NCBI GenBank assembly: GCA_945868845.1
Contig: CAMBMS010000011.1
Coordinates: forward strand, 1-64,000
Direction of reading: 5' to 3'
Origin: Asaia bogorensis
GTDB taxonomy: Bacteria; Pseudomonadota; Alphaproteobacteria; Acetobacterales; Acetobacteraceae
DNA: 64,000 nucleotides
The position numbers were made by a program, and so were the translations under genes. Shown in pieces: positions 26,232-35,285 of the stretch. The notes beneath the pieces were generated by a model, which worked only from the letters and a program-made list of their open reading frames with translations, did not search any database and was not told where the DNA came from. Position 1 is the stretch's first letter; each line of letters starts with the position of its first letter.

Positions 26232-26756
26232 ATGATCTACATGGTCGAAATGGGCTTTTCCGCACTCGGTCTGCGGAAAAAATGGGACGAATGGTACCTC
26301 TCTCACATGAAGATGCTAATCACCATCCCGGGCATCCATGCCACGCAACGGTTCGAGGCTTTGCACGATCACATCCAGCCCTTCGTCGCCCTGCATGAAG
26401 TGACGGGACCGGATGTATTAACCTCCGACGCCTACAAGGCTAAGGCCGGTCCGGCCAGCACCGGAGAATGGCGGACTCTGCACAAACATTGGGTGCGCAA
26501 CGTCTATGACGGCATGGACCAGACACCGGACGTGCCGATGAATGCCTTCCTATTGATCGCCGAAGCGGGTGCCGAGGGGGATTTTCCCCCAGATGCGACA
26601 CCGCGTGACCTGCGCTCCGTCGGGTTGGATCGGGATCCGCCCCGGCGCGTAGTGGCAGTGACGGGTCAATCATCTTCCGCCATGCGTATGATCGGCCAGA
26701 AGGGCATCCGCGTGTTGAAACCACTGACACCGCGGCTGGTCGCCGGTACCGACTGA
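26232..26756 (+). CDS. Small alpha/beta-barrel-like protein (EthD/DUF4286-like)
   Basis: From ATG 26232 the product has 174 residues. The pattern WDEWYLSHMKMLITIPGIHA followed by TQRFEAL and ALHEVTGPDVLTSDAYKA resembles the dimeric ferredoxin-like EthD/DUF4286 group: a Trp-rich helix, PG, a RF/RY strand and a V-x-PDVL-x-S-x-Y turn. Such proteins often sit in catabolic clusters and have no agreed function. It lies between the PhyH/FAD pair and the CoA-transferase/TPP pair, all rightward, so it probably belongs to the same pathway. The last 40 residues are not recognised. Confidence 0.55.
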   Translation: MIYMVEMGFSALGLRKKWDEWYLSHMKMLITIPGIHATQRFEALHDHIQPFVALHEVTGPDVLTSDAYKAKAGPASTGEWRTLHKHWVRNVYDGMDQTPDVPMNAFLLIAEAGAEGDFPPDATPRDLRSVGLDRDPPRRVVAVTGQSSSAMRMIGQKGIRVLKPLTPRLVAGTD

Positions 26757-26843
26757 GCGAAAGCAACGAGCGGTCTAGGCGGCCGGGCCGTGCTGTCCTA
26801 GCATCCCCGCCTTGCTGCGGACTTTATCGGAGGAAACAAAAAA

Positions 26844-28082
26844 ATGGATGCCAACCCAGCTGCGACCAGCGCTAATCCCGCCTGTCTGACCGGTATCCGT
26901 ATTCTGGACCTGACACAGTTCGAGGCTGGACCCTCCTGCACCGAGGCACTCGGCTGGCTGGGTGCCGATGTGGTTAAGGTAGAAAACCCCGGTGTAGGCG
27001 ACCCCGGCCGCGCGCTGGGTGGGCAGAAGGGGGTAGATGATCCGTATTTCCTGTTGTTTAACGCCAACAAGCGCTCCATCACCATCAATCTGAAAGACCC
27101 AAAAGGATTGCAACTGGTAAAGGACATGGCGGTGAAAGCCGATGTGTTTGTGGAGAATTTTGCACCCGGCGCCATTGAGCGTCTTGGCCTCGGCGCCGAT
27201 GTGATCCGCGCCATCAACCCCAAAATCATCTACTGCCAGGTAAAGGGTTTCGGCGAAGGCAGCCCGTATGAGAAGAATCTTGCTTTTGACATGATCGCTC
27301 AGGCCTGCGGCGGTACGATGTCCATTACCGGAGAGCGTGACGGGCGTCCTTTGAAGCCTGGCCCGTCGCTCGGAGATACCGGCACTGGCATGCTGCTGGC
27401 GGTTTCCATCCTGGGCGCACTGCTGCGCCGGGCCAATACCGGCACAGGTGAACACCTACAAGTAGCGATGCAGGATGCGATGCTGCATTACATCCGCATT
27501 GCCTTCGCCGCGCAGTACCGCACCGGCAAGCCGGCGCAACGCGCTGCGGACAGTTCAGTCAGCGGTGCCAACCCGCCGATGGGAACGTTCCCATGCAAGG
27601 GCGGCGGGCTGAATGATTACGTCTATGTTTTCACCAGCCGCACCAATCCCGAACATTGGAATCGCTTACTGCGCGTCATCGGACGGGAAGACCTGATCGG
27701 TGATGAGCGCTTCAGCAGCCCCAGCGCGCGCGCCGAGCGCGCCGACGAAGTGAATGAGATGGTATCCGCCTGGACGCGTCGGCACACCAAGCATGAAGCG
27801 ATGGAAATCATCGGCGCCGCCGGTATTCCGGCCGGCGCGGTGCTGGATACGATGGAACTAACAAACGACCGCACCTTTGAGGATCGCGGCATCTTCCAAA
27901 CCATCCAGCATCCCGTCGTGGGCGAATTCCGTATGCCGTCCTGGCCAGTGCGTTTCGGCGGTAAGCCGCCGACCGTAACACCCGCGCCGTTGCTGGGCCA
28001 GCACACGCAGGATGTGTTGCAAGACTGGCTGGGGCTAGATGCGGCCACCACGGACAGCCTGAAGCAGGCGCGCGTCGTTTAA
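26844..28082 (+). CDS. Family III CoA-transferase, formyl-CoA-transferase-like (second copy)
   Basis: The 412-residue product follows a strong TCGGAGGAAAC ribosome site. It tracks formyl-CoA:oxalate CoA-transferase closely: GIRILDLTQFEAGPSCTE at the N-terminus, NANKRSITINLKDPKGLQLV, VFVENFAPGAIERLG, the catalytic Asp in PSLGDTGTGM (about 178), HLQVAMQDAMLHYIRI, a glycine loop in CKGGGLNDYVY and a C-terminal APLLGQHTQDVL. The VAMQDA motif is the best sign of Frc relatives. It is followed after 27 bases by an oxalyl-CoA-decarboxylase/2-hydroxyacyl-CoA-lyase-like gene, the same pairing as frc-oxc. The acceptor acid is unknown. Confidence 0.86.
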   Translation: MDANPAATSANPACLTGIRILDLTQFEAGPSCTEALGWLGADVVKVENPGVGDPGRALGGQKGVDDPYFLLFNANKRSITINLKDPKGLQLVKDMAVKADVFVENFAPGAIERLGLGADVIRAINPKIIYCQVKGFGEGSPYEKNLAFDMIAQACGGTMSITGERDGRPLKPGPSLGDTGTGMLLAVSILGALLRRANTGTGEHLQVAMQDAMLHYIRIAFAAQYRTGKPAQRAADSSVSGANPPMGTFPCKGGGLNDYVYVFTSRTNPEHWNRLLRVIGREDLIGDERFSSPSARAERADEVNEMVSAWTRRHTKHEAMEIIGAAGIPAGAVLDTMELTNDRTFEDRGIFQTIQHPVVGEFRMPSWPVRFGGKPPTVTPAPLLGQHTQDVLQDWLGLDAATTDSLKQARVV

Positions 28083-28109
28083 TTTTCAGACAAAGTAAGG
28101 AATACAAAA

Positions 28110-29762
28110 ATGGCGGAACTCACCGGCTCGGAAATCCTGGCGCGCTGCCTGAAACTGGCGGGCATCGAGGATGTTTTCTACATCATGGGCGGCCCGATGC
28201 TGCTGGCGGAATCCAGCTGTATCAAGGAAGGCATCCGTATGATCGACGTGCGCCACGAACAGGCAGCGGCGTTTGCCTGTCAGGCTTATTCGCGCCTGCG
28301 GCAGACCCCAAGCGTTTGCATGGCGGCCTCCGGTCCTGGCGTGACCAACCTGATTACTGGCCTCGCCAATGCGCTGGTCGATTGCTGCCCGGTGGTGGCA
28401 TTTGGCGGGTCCTCGCCGATCAGCCAGTTCGGCCGGCAGGTGTTCCAGGAAATCGATCAGCTCGAAATGCTGCGCGGCGCCTGTAAGGCGGTGGATCGCG
28501 TCTATAACGTAAGGCGCATTCCCCAGCAGGTCGCCTTCGCCCTGCAACGCGCGATGTCCGGCAAGCCTGGCCCAGTCTATGTCGATATGCCCGGTGACAT
28601 CCTCTATCAGAAGATCGAAGAGAGCCAGATCGACTGGAGCCCGTGCGAGCGCCCGATGATGGAAAGCCGTTCGATGGGCGATCCTAACCAAGTGGCTGAA
28701 CTAGTGAAGGCGCTGGTGGCAGCTAAGAAGCCGTTGATCGTCTCCGGCTCCGGCGTCATCTGGTCTCGCGCCTGGGGCGAGATGCAGGCCTTTGTCGAGG
28801 CCGCCGGTATTCCTTTCTACACCACTCCGCAAGGCCGTGGCGTGGTGCCCGACGATCATCCTTACTCCTACCTGACAATGCGTAATTCTGCGTTCGCCGA
28901 TTCCGACCTGATCATCGTGCTCGGCACGCGGATGAATTACATCATCGGCCACGCGGCGCCGCCCCGCTTCGGCGGCAGTGCGAAAATCGCGCGCATTGAT
29001 GTTGATGCAACGGAGATTGCCACCGCGGCACGACACGTGGACATTCCCATCGTGGGTGATTGCAAGGCGGTGCTGAACCAGTTACTGAACGGCATCAAGG
29101 GCAAAGTCAGCCTGGATAACTATAAGGATTGGCGCGACAAGCTGCACACCGGGGAAATGGCCAAGCGTGCTTCCGCCGGTGCTAATAAATATGACAGCGA
29201 TGGCGATATCCATCCGGTGCGTATGCTGGAAGAAGTAAAAAACTTCATGAAGCGCGACGCTATCCTGTGTGTCGACGGTCAGGAAACCCTAAACTTCGGG
29301 CGACAGACTATACCGACCTTCGCGCCCGGCCATCGCCTGAATTCCGGTCCGTTCGGCACCATGGGTGTCGGCATGCCCTTCGGCGTCGGCGCCAAGGTTG
29401 CCTGCCCGGACAAGCAGGTGATCGTGGTGCATGGCGACGGCTCCATGGGACTGAACGCGATGGAAATAGATACCGCCATCCGCCACAACATTCCCATCCT
29501 GATCGTCATCAGCTTGAATGGCGGCTGGACCGGCGATCCGAAGCGCGAAAAGCCCGGCCGCGACCTCGGCTACACGCGCTATGATAAGATTTGCGAGGCG
29601 CTGGGTGGCTACGGCGAATATGTCGACAAGCCGGAGGATATCCGTCCGGCGCTGGAACGCGCGCAGGCGAAGGTCGACCAGGGCATGGTCGCGCTGGTAA
29701 ATGTGCGTACCGATTATCGCGCGCGCTATGGCGGCGTGGCGTTCTCCGACTACTCGACCTGA
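28110..29762 (+). CDS. TPP-dependent 2-hydroxyacyl-CoA lyase/oxalyl-CoA decarboxylase-like enzyme
   Basis: The 550-residue protein has three TPP-enzyme domains. The activating Glu is in DVRHEQAAAFAC (about 50). GGSSPISQFGRQVFQEIDQ fits the HACL/Oxc branch better than acetolactate synthase. SGPFGTMGVGMPFGVGAKVA and the Mg/TPP motif start HGDGSMGLNAMEIDTAIRHN lead to the closing SLNGGWTG. Oxc and HACL both split a CoA thioester to release, or via, formyl-CoA. With the Frc-like gene just upstream, formyl-CoA chemistry is the best guess; a generic decarboxylase or carboligase role is not excluded. Confidence 0.82.
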   Translation: MAELTGSEILARCLKLAGIEDVFYIMGGPMLLAESSCIKEGIRMIDVRHEQAAAFACQAYSRLRQTPSVCMAASGPGVTNLITGLANALVDCCPVVAFGGSSPISQFGRQVFQEIDQLEMLRGACKAVDRVYNVRRIPQQVAFALQRAMSGKPGPVYVDMPGDILYQKIEESQIDWSPCERPMMESRSMGDPNQVAELVKALVAAKKPLIVSGSGVIWSRAWGEMQAFVEAAGIPFYTTPQGRGVVPDDHPYSYLTMRNSAFADSDLIIVLGTRMNYIIGHAAPPRFGGSAKIARIDVDATEIATAARHVDIPIVGDCKAVLNQLLNGIKGKVSLDNYKDWRDKLHTGEMAKRASAGANKYDSDGDIHPVRMLEEVKNFMKRDAILCVDGQETLNFGRQTIPTFAPGHRLNSGPFGTMGVGMPFGVGAKVACPDKQVIVVHGDGSMGLNAMEIDTAIRHNIPILIVISLNGGWTGDPKREKPGRDLGYTRYDKICEALGGYGEYVDKPEDIRPALERAQAKVDQGMVALVNVRTDYRARYGGVAFSDYST

Positions 29763-29782
29763 TATCGACCGCCGTTCGGAAC

Positions 29783-29807
29783 GGTCAGGGGGCAGCGCCC
29801 CCTGACC
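29783..29807. terminator. Perfect 11-bp palindrome between convergent genes
   Basis: GGTCAGGGGGC (29783-29793) pairs exactly with GCCCCCTGACC (29797-29807) around an AGC loop. It lies between the TPP-enzyme gene and the convergent thioesterase gene and overlaps the last codons of the latter. Position and stability suit a bidirectional terminator, though no T-run follows. Its G-run/core/C-run form matches other intergenic palindromes of the window. Confidence 0.6.
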
Positions 29808-30240
29808 CAACCGACAATCCCTCCAATCGCGCCCGCGTCATCGCGGGGATCGGTACCGGGCGCTGGTTACCGCGTTGGACAAAGACATGTACGAAATACC
29901 CCTCGGCGGAGGCGGTATCTTCACCATTACGGAAAATCGCCAACTCATAGCGGATCGAGCTTGTACCTAGCCGCGCAACGCGCAGCCCCACCGTGATCTT
30001 GTCTGGAAACGCCACCGAGGCGTGATAGCGACACTGCACCTCCGCGACCACGCAATGCACTGCGCCATCCACCAGATCAACGCCGCCTTCCATCAACTCC
30101 CAGTAGGTCACGGCGGTATCGAAAAAACTAAAATACACCACATTATTCACATGGCGGAACGCGTCATTGTCCATCCAACGTGTGGTGATTAGGTGAAAAT
30201 AGCGGTATTCGGCGCGGGTGCCTGGCTTGGGACGGGTCAT
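29785..30240 (-). CDS. Acyl-CoA thioesterase (4-hydroxybenzoyl-CoA thioesterase-like hotdog)
   Basis: The 151-residue reading starts at ATG 30240 (MTRPKPGTRAEYRYFHLITT); an ATG at 30252 adds four residues. TTRWMDNDAFRHVNNVVYFS is the hotdog-fold active-site block, with the Asp of the D-x-D-x-x-x-HVNN type and the following long helix. VVAEVQCRYHASVAFPDKIT and TASAEGYFVHVFV complete the fold. These enzymes hydrolyse acyl- or aroyl-CoA. Its place at the end of a CoA-based catabolic block suits removal of CoA from the product. The C-terminal tail (VGSGGAAP) is made by the intergenic palindrome. Confidence 0.85.
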   Translation of the reverse strand: MTRPKPGTRAEYRYFHLITTRWMDNDAFRHVNNVVYFSFFDTAVTYWELMEGGVDLVDGAVHCVVAEVQCRYHASVAFPDKITVGLRVARLGTSSIRYELAIFRNGEDTASAEGYFVHVFVQRGNQRPVPIPAMTRARLEGLSVGSGGAAP

Positions 30241-30396
30241 GATACTCGGCATACTGGGGGCGAGAGTAAAAACTACCGCATGTCCATCTGCATGGACAGA
30301 GGACGGGCAGCGAGTTAGATCGCCGGACCATGCACATTTCCCATCGCCGCCTGTATGGGCTGTAGCGGCTTCAGGTACGCTGTTGTGGGGGCGCAA

Positions 30397-30531
30397 GCGA
30401 GCGGTGATGGACGATTTTACGCGCGAATGCCTGCACGATGGGCGTGATAGAAACCCAAGACTCTACTTTTGACTGGAGAGAACTTGGGGCCCCGGTCAGA
30501 CCGGGCAAAAGCCCTGGTTAGCTATTCGACG
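30397..30531. other. Intergenic stretch with palindrome
   Basis: CCGGTCAGACCGGG and GCCCTGGTT motifs at 30495-30523 resemble the other GC-rich intergenic palindromes. The central CCGGTC/GACCGG pair shares an A (30495-30507). No gene is visible here. Confidence 0.35.
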
Positions 30532-31860
30532 CTACAGGCCCGAATCGGGAACTAGCCGGGTACCGTCCACCATGCGGCTGTAGCGGAACGGGTGCGGATC
30601 AACGATGGGGGTGGCGCCGGTCATCAGGTCGGCAACAAGGCGGCCGGCGGCGGGGCCGATGCCGAAACCGTGGCCGGAAAAGCCGGTAGCAAGGAAGAAA
30701 CCGGATAGTTTTTCGACCGAGGAAATAACGGGAACGGCGTCGGGGGTGGCGTCAATCATGCCGCCCCAGCTTTCGGTCGCGGTGATGTTTTGCAAGGCCG
30801 GAAAACGCTCGCGCAGATTGGCCAGCGAGATGTTGATCAATTCGGGGTCGGGATCAGGATCCAGGATGCGGGTTTTTTCGAACGGCGAGGGCGCGTCCAG
30901 TTTCCAATCCGTGGGTGTGCGCCAGGCATCGAGGAAGGCGCGGCCCAGGCGCAATTTCAGTTTTTTACGGCGTTGCAGATAGGTCGGCCAGAACTGGCGG
31001 AGATAGCGGAAGGCATCCGGGGTGAGGAGGAACGTGCCGCGGCCCGCAAATGCGATGGTGAGGCCGCCATCCTCGCGCCGGCGCAGGCAGATCGTGTCGG
31101 TGCCGATGGCGCCGTCGGTGACCCCCTCCACCGGGCCGGTGCGCAGAACAGAGGCGCGGACGGAGAGTTGCGGCAGGTCGATGCCATGGCGGCGGCAGAA
31201 TAGGGAAGACCAGGCTCCGCCGGCGCAGAGGACTAGGCGGGTTCTGATCATGCCGCGCTCGGTGACGACGGCGCTGATTGCTCCGGCCTGGGTTTCCAGG
31301 CCGCGCGCGGCGCAGTTCTGATGCAGGGTCGCACCCGCCTGGTGCGCTGCCCGGGCGATGGCGGGGGCAACTCGGGAAGGTTCGGCCCGGCCGTCGCTCG
31401 GAGTGTGCAGACCGGCGAGCCAGCGGACAGAACTGCCGGGAGTGAGAGCCATGGTTTGCGCGGCGGTGAGGATGCGGCTGTCGAGCTGGTAGTCCCGCGC
31501 AAAGCCGAGCCAGCGTTCCCAGCGCGCAACCTCCGTCGGATCGTTTGTGACAAACAGCACTCCGCGGCGCCGGAAGCCGACATCGATGCCCGTGGTCTCC
31601 GCCATGCCGTCCCACAAACCCATGGCGTGTTTGATGAGCGGGATTTCACCCCGGTCGCGGCCTTGCTGGCGGCACCAACCCCAGTTGCGGCTGGATTGCT
31701 CGGCGCCGACATGAGCTTTTTCAACGAGGGCGACCGAGAGGCCTTTTTTCGCCAGTTCGAGCGCGGCGGCGCAGCCGACGATGCCGGCGCCGATCACCAC
31801 CGCATCGGCGACCGCTGGCAAAGCCGGGTCCGATTCGATGCGATCGACCGGGGGGGACAT
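30532..31860 (-). CDS. FAD-dependent oxidoreductase, DAO family
   Basis: The 442-residue protein is a D-amino-acid-oxidase-fold flavoprotein (PF01266). The FAD loop ADAVVIGAGIVGCAAALELA begins about residue 18, followed by ALVEKAHVGAEQSSRNWGWC, where SSRNWGWCRQQGRD is a recognisable block of a subgroup acting on amines or amino acids. GGMIDATPDAVPVISSV and ATGFSGHGFGIGPAAGRLVA form the C-terminal substrate/FAD region. There is no Cys pair for covalent FAD that I can identify. It is encoded leftward, separate from the thioesterase by about 290 bases. Substrate unknown. Confidence 0.82.
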   Translation of the reverse strand: MSPPVDRIESDPALPAVADAVVIGAGIVGCAAALELAKKGLSVALVEKAHVGAEQSSRNWGWCRQQGRDRGEIPLIKHAMGLWDGMAETTGIDVGFRRRGVLFVTNDPTEVARWERWLGFARDYQLDSRILTAAQTMALTPGSSVRWLAGLHTPSDGRAEPSRVAPAIARAAHQAGATLHQNCAARGLETQAGAISAVVTERGMIRTRLVLCAGGAWSSLFCRRHGIDLPQLSVRASVLRTGPVEGVTDGAIGTDTICLRRREDGGLTIAFAGRGTFLLTPDAFRYLRQFWPTYLQRRKKLKLRLGRAFLDAWRTPTDWKLDAPSPFEKTRILDPDPDPELINISLANLRERFPALQNITATESWGGMIDATPDAVPVISSVEKLSGFFLATGFSGHGFGIGPAAGRLVADLMTGATPIVDPHPFRYSRMVDGTRLVPDSGL

Positions 31861-31931
31861 CAGATCCGATCTCGCTTAAGCGGCATCGCTGGCGATGTAG
31901 CGAGCGGGCGAATCGGGTCTGCAACCGTGGT

Positions 31932-32489
31932 TTAACTGCGCAGGCGCAGGGTCCAGTTACGCAGGGCTTCTAGCTGCGCGCGGATCATGCCTTGTGTGGT
32001 CTCATCTGTCAGGGTGCCGTTGGCATCGAAGCGCGCAGCTGCGGAGCCGATCATGACTTCTGGCTTGTTCAGCACATGCCCGTTCAGGAACAGGAAGCAT
32101 TGGCGCAGATGATATTGCGCACGCGCCGTCCCGAGCAGGCCGCCCGATACGCCCATGATCGCAATCGGCTTGTCATCGAACGGTTGTTCGGGGGGGCGCG
32201 AGGCCCAGTCGATGGCGTTCTTGAGCACGCCGGAGATAGAAAAATTATATTCAGGGGAGGCGATCAACACCGCGTCGGCGATCTTGATCGCATCGCGCAG
32301 GGCCTGCACGGATGGCGGCAAACCCCGCGCCTTCACGTCTTCGTTGTAGAGCGGCAGATCGGCGATGGAAAAAATAGTGATCTGCATGCCCGCAGGCGCT
32401 AGGTCACGCGCGGCGCGCAGGGCAGCGGTGTTGAAGGAGGCCGCGCGTAAACTGCCGGAGATGCCCAGAACGTTCAGGGTTTCGCTCAT
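31932..32489 (-). CDS. NADPH-dependent FMN reductase
   Basis: The 185-residue flavodoxin-fold protein has the FMN phosphate loop GISGSLRAASFNTAALRAA (about 9-27) and SPEYNFSISGVLKNAIDWAS (about 79-98), the block typical of the ChrR/azoreductase/NQO-like reductases. GVSGGLLGTARAQYHLRQ completes the second FMN loop. These enzymes reduce quinones, chromate or azo dyes with NAD(P)H. It is the third in a leftward row with a nitroreductase and an NfuA-type gene upstream, and could share a transcript with them. Confidence 0.88.
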   Translation of the reverse strand: MSETLNVLGISGSLRAASFNTAALRAARDLAPAGMQITIFSIADLPLYNEDVKARGLPPSVQALRDAIKIADAVLIASPEYNFSISGVLKNAIDWASRPPEQPFDDKPIAIMGVSGGLLGTARAQYHLRQCFLFLNGHVLNKPEVMIGSAAARFDANGTLTDETTQGMIRAQLEALRNWTLRLRS

Positions 32490-32545
32490 GGAAGTTAACT
32501 TTCAGGGTAGGAAGTGGACCGGTGCCGGATTTGTAAAATAATCTA

Positions 32546-33136
32546 TTACATCAAGACACAAACGTCGTCGAAATCAAAGCGTGGAGGGCGCGGTTTTAGG
32601 ATCGAGGGATCGCCCACGCCGAGCGCCAGCAGGAAGTTGGATTTCCAGCCGCGATCGGTGAGAAAAATATCATCCACCAAGGCATTGTTAAACCCAGACA
32701 TCGGCCCGCAATCGAGGCCCAGCGCGCGCGCCGCTATGATCAGATAGGCACCTTGCAAGGTGGCGTTGCGCACCATCGTGGTCTCAGTGAGGTTATAATC
32801 GGAGGTGAACCAGGATTTCGCACTCGGGTTCTGTGGAAACAGGCGCGGCAGATGGTCGTGAAATTTTGGATCCTGCGCGACGATCACTACTACCGGGGCG
32901 GTAATCGTTTTGTCCGTATTGGCTTTGGACAGCGCCGGGCGGAGGCGTTCCTTCGCGTCGTCAGTGCGTAAAAAGAGAAATCGCGCCGGTGAGCAATTGG
33001 CCGAGGTGGGACCGTATTTCAGGACTTCGAATAACGCCCGCAAGGTATCGTCGGGCACCGGGGTATCGGTCCATTTGTCGTGCGCGCGCGCAGCTCCGAA
33101 TATCTGGTCGATCGCAGGCTGAGCGAAGGCCAGCAC
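32546..33136 (-). CDS. Malonic semialdehyde reductase RutE-type nitroreductase
   Basis: The 196-residue flavoprotein follows the RutE/HadB subgroup of the nitroreductase family: FEVLKYGPTSANCSPARFLF (about 36-55), FTSDYNLTETTMVRNATLQG (about 109-128) and ALGLDCGPMSGFNNALVDD. RutE reduces malonic semialdehyde from pyrimidine breakdown. No other rut gene is in the window, so an antioxidant or general reductase role is possible. It starts 10 bases after the NfuA-type gene stop, so the two are likely one operon. Confidence 0.87.
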   Translation of the reverse strand: MLAFAQPAIDQIFGAARAHDKWTDTPVPDDTLRALFEVLKYGPTSANCSPARFLFLRTDDAKERLRPALSKANTDKTITAPVVVIVAQDPKFHDHLPRLFPQNPSAKSWFTSDYNLTETTMVRNATLQGAYLIIAARALGLDCGPMSGFNNALVDDIFLTDRGWKSNFLLALGVGDPSILKPRPPRFDFDDVCVLM

Positions 33137-33146
33137 CGGCGCTTCC

Positions 33147-33707
33147 TTAGAAATCGACCTGCTCGACGGCCTGTACTTCCGGCACGTAGTGACGCAGCAT
33201 GTTCTCGATGCCGTGCTTGAGGGTGGCGCTCGAGGACGGGCAACCGGAGCAGGCGCCCTGCATATGCAGACGCACCACGCCGTCGCGGAAACCGCGGAAG
33301 ACGATGTCGCCGCCGTCGCCGGCTACGGCCGGGCGGACGCGGGTGTCCAGAAGCTCCTTGATCTGTTCGACGATTTCCGCGTCGGCGGGATCAACATCCT
33401 CGTCCTGTGCGGCATCGGCGGTCCCTTCGATCACCGGCAGGCCGGCGACGAAATGCTCCATCAGCACGGCGAGGATTTGCGGCTTCAGCGCCGGCCAGCC
33501 GATTTCTTCCCCTTTGGTGATGGTGACGAAATCGCCGCCAAAAAAGACGCGGGCGACGCCGGGCAGATCGAACAAGGCACGCGCCAACGGGCTACGCGCG
33601 GCGGCGGATACGGCTGCGAAATCGGCGGTGCCAGCGGCCATGACCTCGCGGCCCGGGAGGAATTTCAGGGTCGCGGGATTGGGCGTACCTTCGGTCTCAA
33701 TGAACAT
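33147..33707 (-). CDS. NfuA/NifU-like Fe-S cluster protein
   Basis: The ATG at 33707 gives 186 residues starting MFIETEGTPNPATLKFLPGR, the Nfu N-terminal domain signature; an ATG at 33722 adds five residues. The C-terminal NifU domain has LDTRVRPAVAGDGGDIVFRG and the cluster-binding C-x2-C in QGACSGCPSSSATLKHGI. It carries [4Fe-4S] clusters to target proteins. Domain order and length match alphaproteobacterial and mitochondrial NFU1. Another Fe-S carrier gene, apbC, lies at 49.4 kb. Confidence 0.93.
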   Translation of the reverse strand: MFIETEGTPNPATLKFLPGREVMAAGTADFAAVSAAARSPLARALFDLPGVARVFFGGDFVTITKGEEIGWPALKPQILAVLMEHFVAGLPVIEGTADAAQDEDVDPADAEIVEQIKELLDTRVRPAVAGDGGDIVFRGFRDGVVRLHMQGACSGCPSSSATLKHGIENMLRHYVPEVQAVEQVDF

Positions 33708-33828
33708 GATATCAGCCTCCACAGGGTGAATGAGGACTGGCGGGGTCCTGTCTAGTTCTTACATTGGTCGAATTCTTGCTCGTGACAAGGGGGAGCGAGA
33801 AGGTGTCTGACAAATCAGACATCCAGGG

Positions 33829-35280
33829 ATGGGGCTTTCCCCGGCGCGGATCAGGGTCGATGCTGCGCGCATGGCGGAAAATTCCCACCGGACCAGCGCG
33901 CATACCAGGCTGACGGCCTCCATCGTTGCCTGTGCGTTTTTCATGCAGAATTTGGACAGTACCGTGATCGCCACGGCCCTGCCCACCATGGCGAAGGCGT
34001 TTGGCTCCGATCCCATCCACATGAATATCGCGCTCACAGCCTATCTGCTGTCCCTGGCCGTGTTCATTCCCTCGTCGGGCTGGATGGCCGACCGGTTCGG
34101 CACGTGCGTGATCTTTCGCGCCGCCATCGCGGTCTTCACCTTGGGCTCGATCTTGTGCGGCTTGTCAGAAAGCCTGCCGGCCTTGGTGGGCGCGCGCATC
34201 CTGCAAGGGGCCGGCGGGGCAATGATGGTGCCCGTCGGACGCATGCTTATTCTGCGCACCACGCCGAAGCATGAGCTGATCGCGGCCATGGCCTGGCTGA
34301 CCACGCCGGCCTTGATAGGACCGGTGCTGGGCCCGCCCATTGGTGGCTTCATCGTGACGTATTTTTCCTGGCGCTGGATTTTCTACATCAATGTGCCGTT
34401 TGGTGTGCTGGGTATGATCCTGGTCAGCCTGTTCGTGGAGAACGTGAAGGAGCCAGGAGGCGGGGCGCTGGACTGGCGTGGGCAGATCCTCTGTGGCATC
34501 GGCCTCGCCGGATTGATGTTCGGGCTGCAAACGGTCGGGCGGGGTGTGATCGCACCGGAAATCACCGCCTTGCTGCTGATATCGGGCGCGTTGGCGACCG
34601 GGGCGTTCATCTGGCACGCCAATTGCCATACGGCGCCGCTGATGGATTTTTCCCTACTGCGCGACAAGACCTATGCCACCGCGATGTACGCTATGTTCCT
34701 GTTTCGCATCGGCATCGGCGCCATTCCGTTCCTGCTGCCGTTGATGCTGCAACTGGCCTTCGGTGAAACCGCGGTTCAGAGCGGTCTTATTACCTTTGCA
34801 TCATCCGCCGGTGCCCTGGTGATGAAGCCCGTCGCGCAGCGCGCGCTGCGCTGGTGGGGGTTCCGCGACACGTTGTTCTGGAACGCGCTGCTGTCCGCCA
34901 TTCTGCTGGGTGCCTGCGCAAGTTTCCGGCCGACCTGGCCAGCCGCCGCGATCTTTGCCGTGCTGCTGGTGGGCGGGTTCTTCCGGTCGCTGCAATTCAC
35001 CGCCTATAACACGCTGGCCTATGCCGATATCGCGCGCCCGCGCATCAGCGCCGCGACCAGCATGTACAGCACCATCCAACAAGTGGCGCTGACCGCTGGC
35101 GTGGCGATTGGCGCGACCACCCTCGAACTCGCCATGCTCATCGCCCACCACGATTCGCCAGAGCCAATGGATTTCTCCATCGCCTTTCTCGTGATCGCCG
35201 GTTTCTGCGCCGCCGCCGCGCCCTTCGCTCGCCTGCTGCCGCGCGACGCCGGGGCCGCGCTGACAGGGCGGGCGGGGTAA
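33829..35280 (+). CDS. DHA2-family MFS drug exporter
   Basis: The 483-residue membrane protein fits the 14-helix DHA2 (EmrB/QacA) proton-antiport group. NLDSTVIATALPTMAKAFG is the first-helix block with the conserved Asp (motif D1), GWMADRFGTCVIFR is motif A, LVGARILQGAGGAMMVPVGR is motif B, and GPVLGPPIGGFIVTYFSWRW with IFYINVPFGVLGM is the antiporter motif C region. The frame opens at an ATG at 33829. An in-frame ATG at 33871 (MAENSHRTSAHTR) gives a start closer to the first helix. Substrate unknown. A matching HlyD/EmrA adaptor occurs at 59.9 kb but is unlinked. Confidence 0.88.
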   Translation: MGLSPARIRVDAARMAENSHRTSAHTRLTASIVACAFFMQNLDSTVIATALPTMAKAFGSDPIHMNIALTAYLLSLAVFIPSSGWMADRFGTCVIFRAAIAVFTLGSILCGLSESLPALVGARILQGAGGAMMVPVGRMLILRTTPKHELIAAMAWLTTPALIGPVLGPPIGGFIVTYFSWRWIFYINVPFGVLGMILVSLFVENVKEPGGGALDWRGQILCGIGLAGLMFGLQTVGRGVIAPEITALLLISGALATGAFIWHANCHTAPLMDFSLLRDKTYATAMYAMFLFRIGIGAIPFLLPLMLQLAFGETAVQSGLITFASSAGALVMKPVAQRALRWWGFRDTLFWNALLSAILLGACASFRPTWPAAAIFAVLLVGGFFRSLQFTAYNTLAYADIARPRISAATSMYSTIQQVALTAGVAIGATTLELAMLIAHHDSPEPMDFSIAFLVIAGFCAAAAPFARLLPRDAGAALTGRAG

Positions 35281-35285
35281 CGGAG

